Position numbers and translations under genes: made by a program. Below the pieces are notes generated by a model, which saw only the letters and a program-made list of their open reading frames with translations, was not told where the DNA came from and did not search any database. Shown piece after piece: positions 62,939-64,000 of a stretch of DNA of 64,000 nt (position 1 is its first letter; every line of letters starts with the position of its first letter). The stretch is taken from assembly GCA_016125555.1 (NCBI GenBank), contig WGLN01000004.1, forward strand, positions 248,001-312,000, written 5' to 3'. Origin of the DNA: Porphyrobacter sp. GTDB taxonomy: Bacteria; Pseudomonadota; Alphaproteobacteria; Sphingomonadales; Sphingomonadaceae.

Positions 62939-63288
62939 TGTGGGCTTTCGCCGCGAAGGCGCTGCTGGCCGGCGTCATCATCGCGGCGATCGCCGAAGTC
63001 GGGCGGCGCCTTCCTGCCGCCGGCGCCCTGATTGCGTCCTTGCCGCTGGTCTCGATCCTCGGGATAATCTTCCTGTGGCACGCGCGGCCCGACGCCGAGA
63101 ACATGGCCGTGCACGCGCAATCGACCTTCTGGTTCGTGCTGCCCAGCCTGCCGATGTTCCTGCTGATGCCGGTCCTGCTGCGCCACGGCTATGGCTTCTG
63201 GATCGCACTGGCCGCGGGCTGCGCGCTCACCGTGGTGCTCTATCTGCTGATGGTGCAGTTCGGGCCGCGGCTGGGAATGCGTCTCTAG
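62938..63288 (+). CDS. DUF3147-family membrane protein
   Basis: The 116-residue protein has four predicted helices and the segments KALLAGVIIAAIAEVGRRLPAAGALIASLPLVSILGIIFLW and AVHAQSTFWFVLPSLPMFLLMPVLLRHGYGFW. This fits the DUF3147 group of unknown function. Its ATG overlaps the yebC stop, and ruvC follows three bases after its end, so the three genes form one operon. Confidence 0.83.
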   Translation: MWAFAAKALLAGVIIAAIAEVGRRLPAAGALIASLPLVSILGIIFLWHARPDAENMAVHAQSTFWFVLPSLPMFLLMPVLLRHGYGFWIALAAGCALTVVLYLLMVQFGPRLGMRL

Positions 63289-63291
63289 GCG

Positions 63292-63765
63292 ATGCTGATC
63301 CTCGGCCTCGACCCCTCGCTGTCCTCGACCGGCTGGGGCGTGATCCGGGCCGAGGGGGCGCGGATCGCCCATGTCGCCAACGGTCAGATAAAGACCGACC
63401 CGCAGGCTCCGATGGCCGAACGGCTGGCGGCGCTGACGGCGGGCGTTGCCGAAGTGATTGCCACGCACCGCCCCACCCGCGCCGCAGCGGAGGAGATTTT
63501 CGTCAACAAGAACCCGCAATCGACGCTCAAGCTGGCGCAGGCGCGAGGGAGCGTGCTGGCGGCCTGCGGGGCGGCAGGGCTGACGGTGAACGAACACGCC
63601 GCGCGGCTGGTGAAGAAGGCGGTCACCGGCACGGGGGCGGCAGAGAAGGCGCAGGTCGCCGCGATGGTGAAGGTGCTGCTGCCGGGCGTGCAGATCGCAG
63701 GCAGCGACGCGGCCGACGCGCTCGCGGTGGCGATTGCCGACGCGCATCTCGGCCCGAAAGCGTGA
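63292..63765 (+). CDS. ruvC: Holliday junction resolvase RuvC
   Basis: The 157-residue nuclease has LILGLDPSLSSTGWGVI (catalytic Asp7), AAAEEIFVNKNPQSTLKLAQARGSVLAAC (catalytic Glu) and SDAADALAVAIADAH (C-terminal acidic pair). It cleaves Holliday junctions with RuvAB. RuvA and RuvB genes are not seen. It is the last gene of the yebC unit. Confidence 0.96.
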   Translation: MLILGLDPSLSSTGWGVIRAEGARIAHVANGQIKTDPQAPMAERLAALTAGVAEVIATHRPTRAAAEEIFVNKNPQSTLKLAQARGSVLAACGAAGLTVNEHAARLVKKAVTGTGAAEKAQVAAMVKVLLPGVQIAGSDAADALAVAIADAHLGPKA

Positions 63766-63778
63766 TACGGAGCAAACG

Positions 63779-64000
63779 ATGACGATCCACCTCTACGGCA
63801 TTCCCAATTGCGACACGGTCAAGAAGGCGCGGCTGTGGCTCGACAAGCGGGAGCGCGACTACACATTCCACGACTACAAGAAGGAGGGCGCCGACCCGGA
63901 CAGGCTGGCGGCGTGGATCGCCGCGGCAGGGCTCGATGCGGTGGTCAACCGCAAGGGCACGACCTTCCGCAAGCTCACCGAGGCCGACAAGGCGCTCGCG
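63779..64000 (+). CDS. ArsC/Spx-family reductase (partial, 5' end)
   Basis: The visible 74 residues begin at ATG 63779 (GGAG is six bases upstream) and run off the window. IHLYGIPNCDTVKKARLWLDK has the N-terminal thioredoxin-like fold with a single Cys (Cys10) of the ArsC/YffB family. DYTFHDYKKEGADPDRLAAWI and VNRKGTTFRKL follow. These are usually glutathione-linked reductases or Spx-like proteins and need not act on arsenate. Confidence 0.9.
   Translation, partial: MTIHLYGIPNCDTVKKARLWLDKRERDYTFHDYKKEGADPDRLAAWIAAAGLDAVVNRKGTTFRKLTEADKALA

Noticed and set aside
1..64000. CRISPR array, insertion sequence or integron
   Set aside because: No regularly spaced repeats, transposase motifs or recombinase genes were found on either strand.

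Overview
The window is high-GC, tightly packed bacterial DNA. It carries alphaproteobacterial families (NDUFA12 subunit of complex I, DUF2155 and DUF192 lipoproteins, DUF1244, GapR/DUF2312, HWE-kinase bacteriophytochrome, a GTA-type spike base protein). The mix best fits a Sphingomonadales member, probably Erythrobacteraceae. That placement is inferred from gene families, not from a search. No gene-free gap exceeds about 300 bases. No rRNA, CRISPR array or insertion sequence was seen.

Layout. 0-4.8 kb: PspA tail, a small zinc-ribbon protein, nusG-secE-tRNA-Trp, aat, then DUF2155, NDUFA12, DUF192 and recX. 4.9-11.5 kb: a fatty acyl-AMP ligase, a DUF389 membrane protein, and a telA / XpaC-like / PHA-granule-region trio. 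11.5-20.6 kb: signalling and mannose genes, namely heme oxygenase plus bacteriophytochrome (with a TGT-N12-ACA palindrome upstream), manC-manA, a TonB-like protein and a MASE1 hybrid kinase. 20.7-27.4 kb: a TonB-dependent receptor, a 2OG-Fe(II) oxygenase, a nucleoside transporter, a queuosine-precursor transporter and DUF4126.

27.5-53.3 kb is the accessory part. It opens with a coupled pair: a homologue of the Rhodobacter gene-transfer-agent head-spike base and a 1021-residue Tat-signal protein. A surface-polysaccharide locus follows: Wzy-like and Wzx-like membrane proteins, GDP-fucose synthase, an epimerase, a UDP-sugar dehydrogenase, rfbB-D-C-A for dTDP-L-rhamnose, and GMC, SDR and 2OG oxidoreductases. 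No glycosyltransferase is present. Embedded in it (44.1-50.8 kb) is a complete lasso-peptide cluster with nucleotidyltransferase, ABC exporter, PqqD-like B1, HprK-like kinase, an unlisted 41-codon precursor gene, cyclase and B2 protease. A second O-antigen-ligase-like gene closes the region.

53.3-64 kb returns to core metabolism: a valine-degradation operon (acyl-CoA dehydrogenase, HIBYL-CoA hydrolase, enoyl-CoA hydratase, 3-hydroxyisobutyrate dehydrogenase), DUF1254/DUF1214/RidA/I78 genes, pyruvate kinase, DUF1244, GapR-like, a UPF0145 protein, yebC, DUF3147, ruvC and the start of an ArsC-family reductase.

How the genes may work together: manC/manA and fcl can supply GDP-sugars, and rfbABCD dTDP-rhamnose, for a Wzx/Wzy-type polysaccharide. 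The lasso cluster makes and exports one small knotted peptide. The phytochrome operon makes its own biliverdin chromophore.
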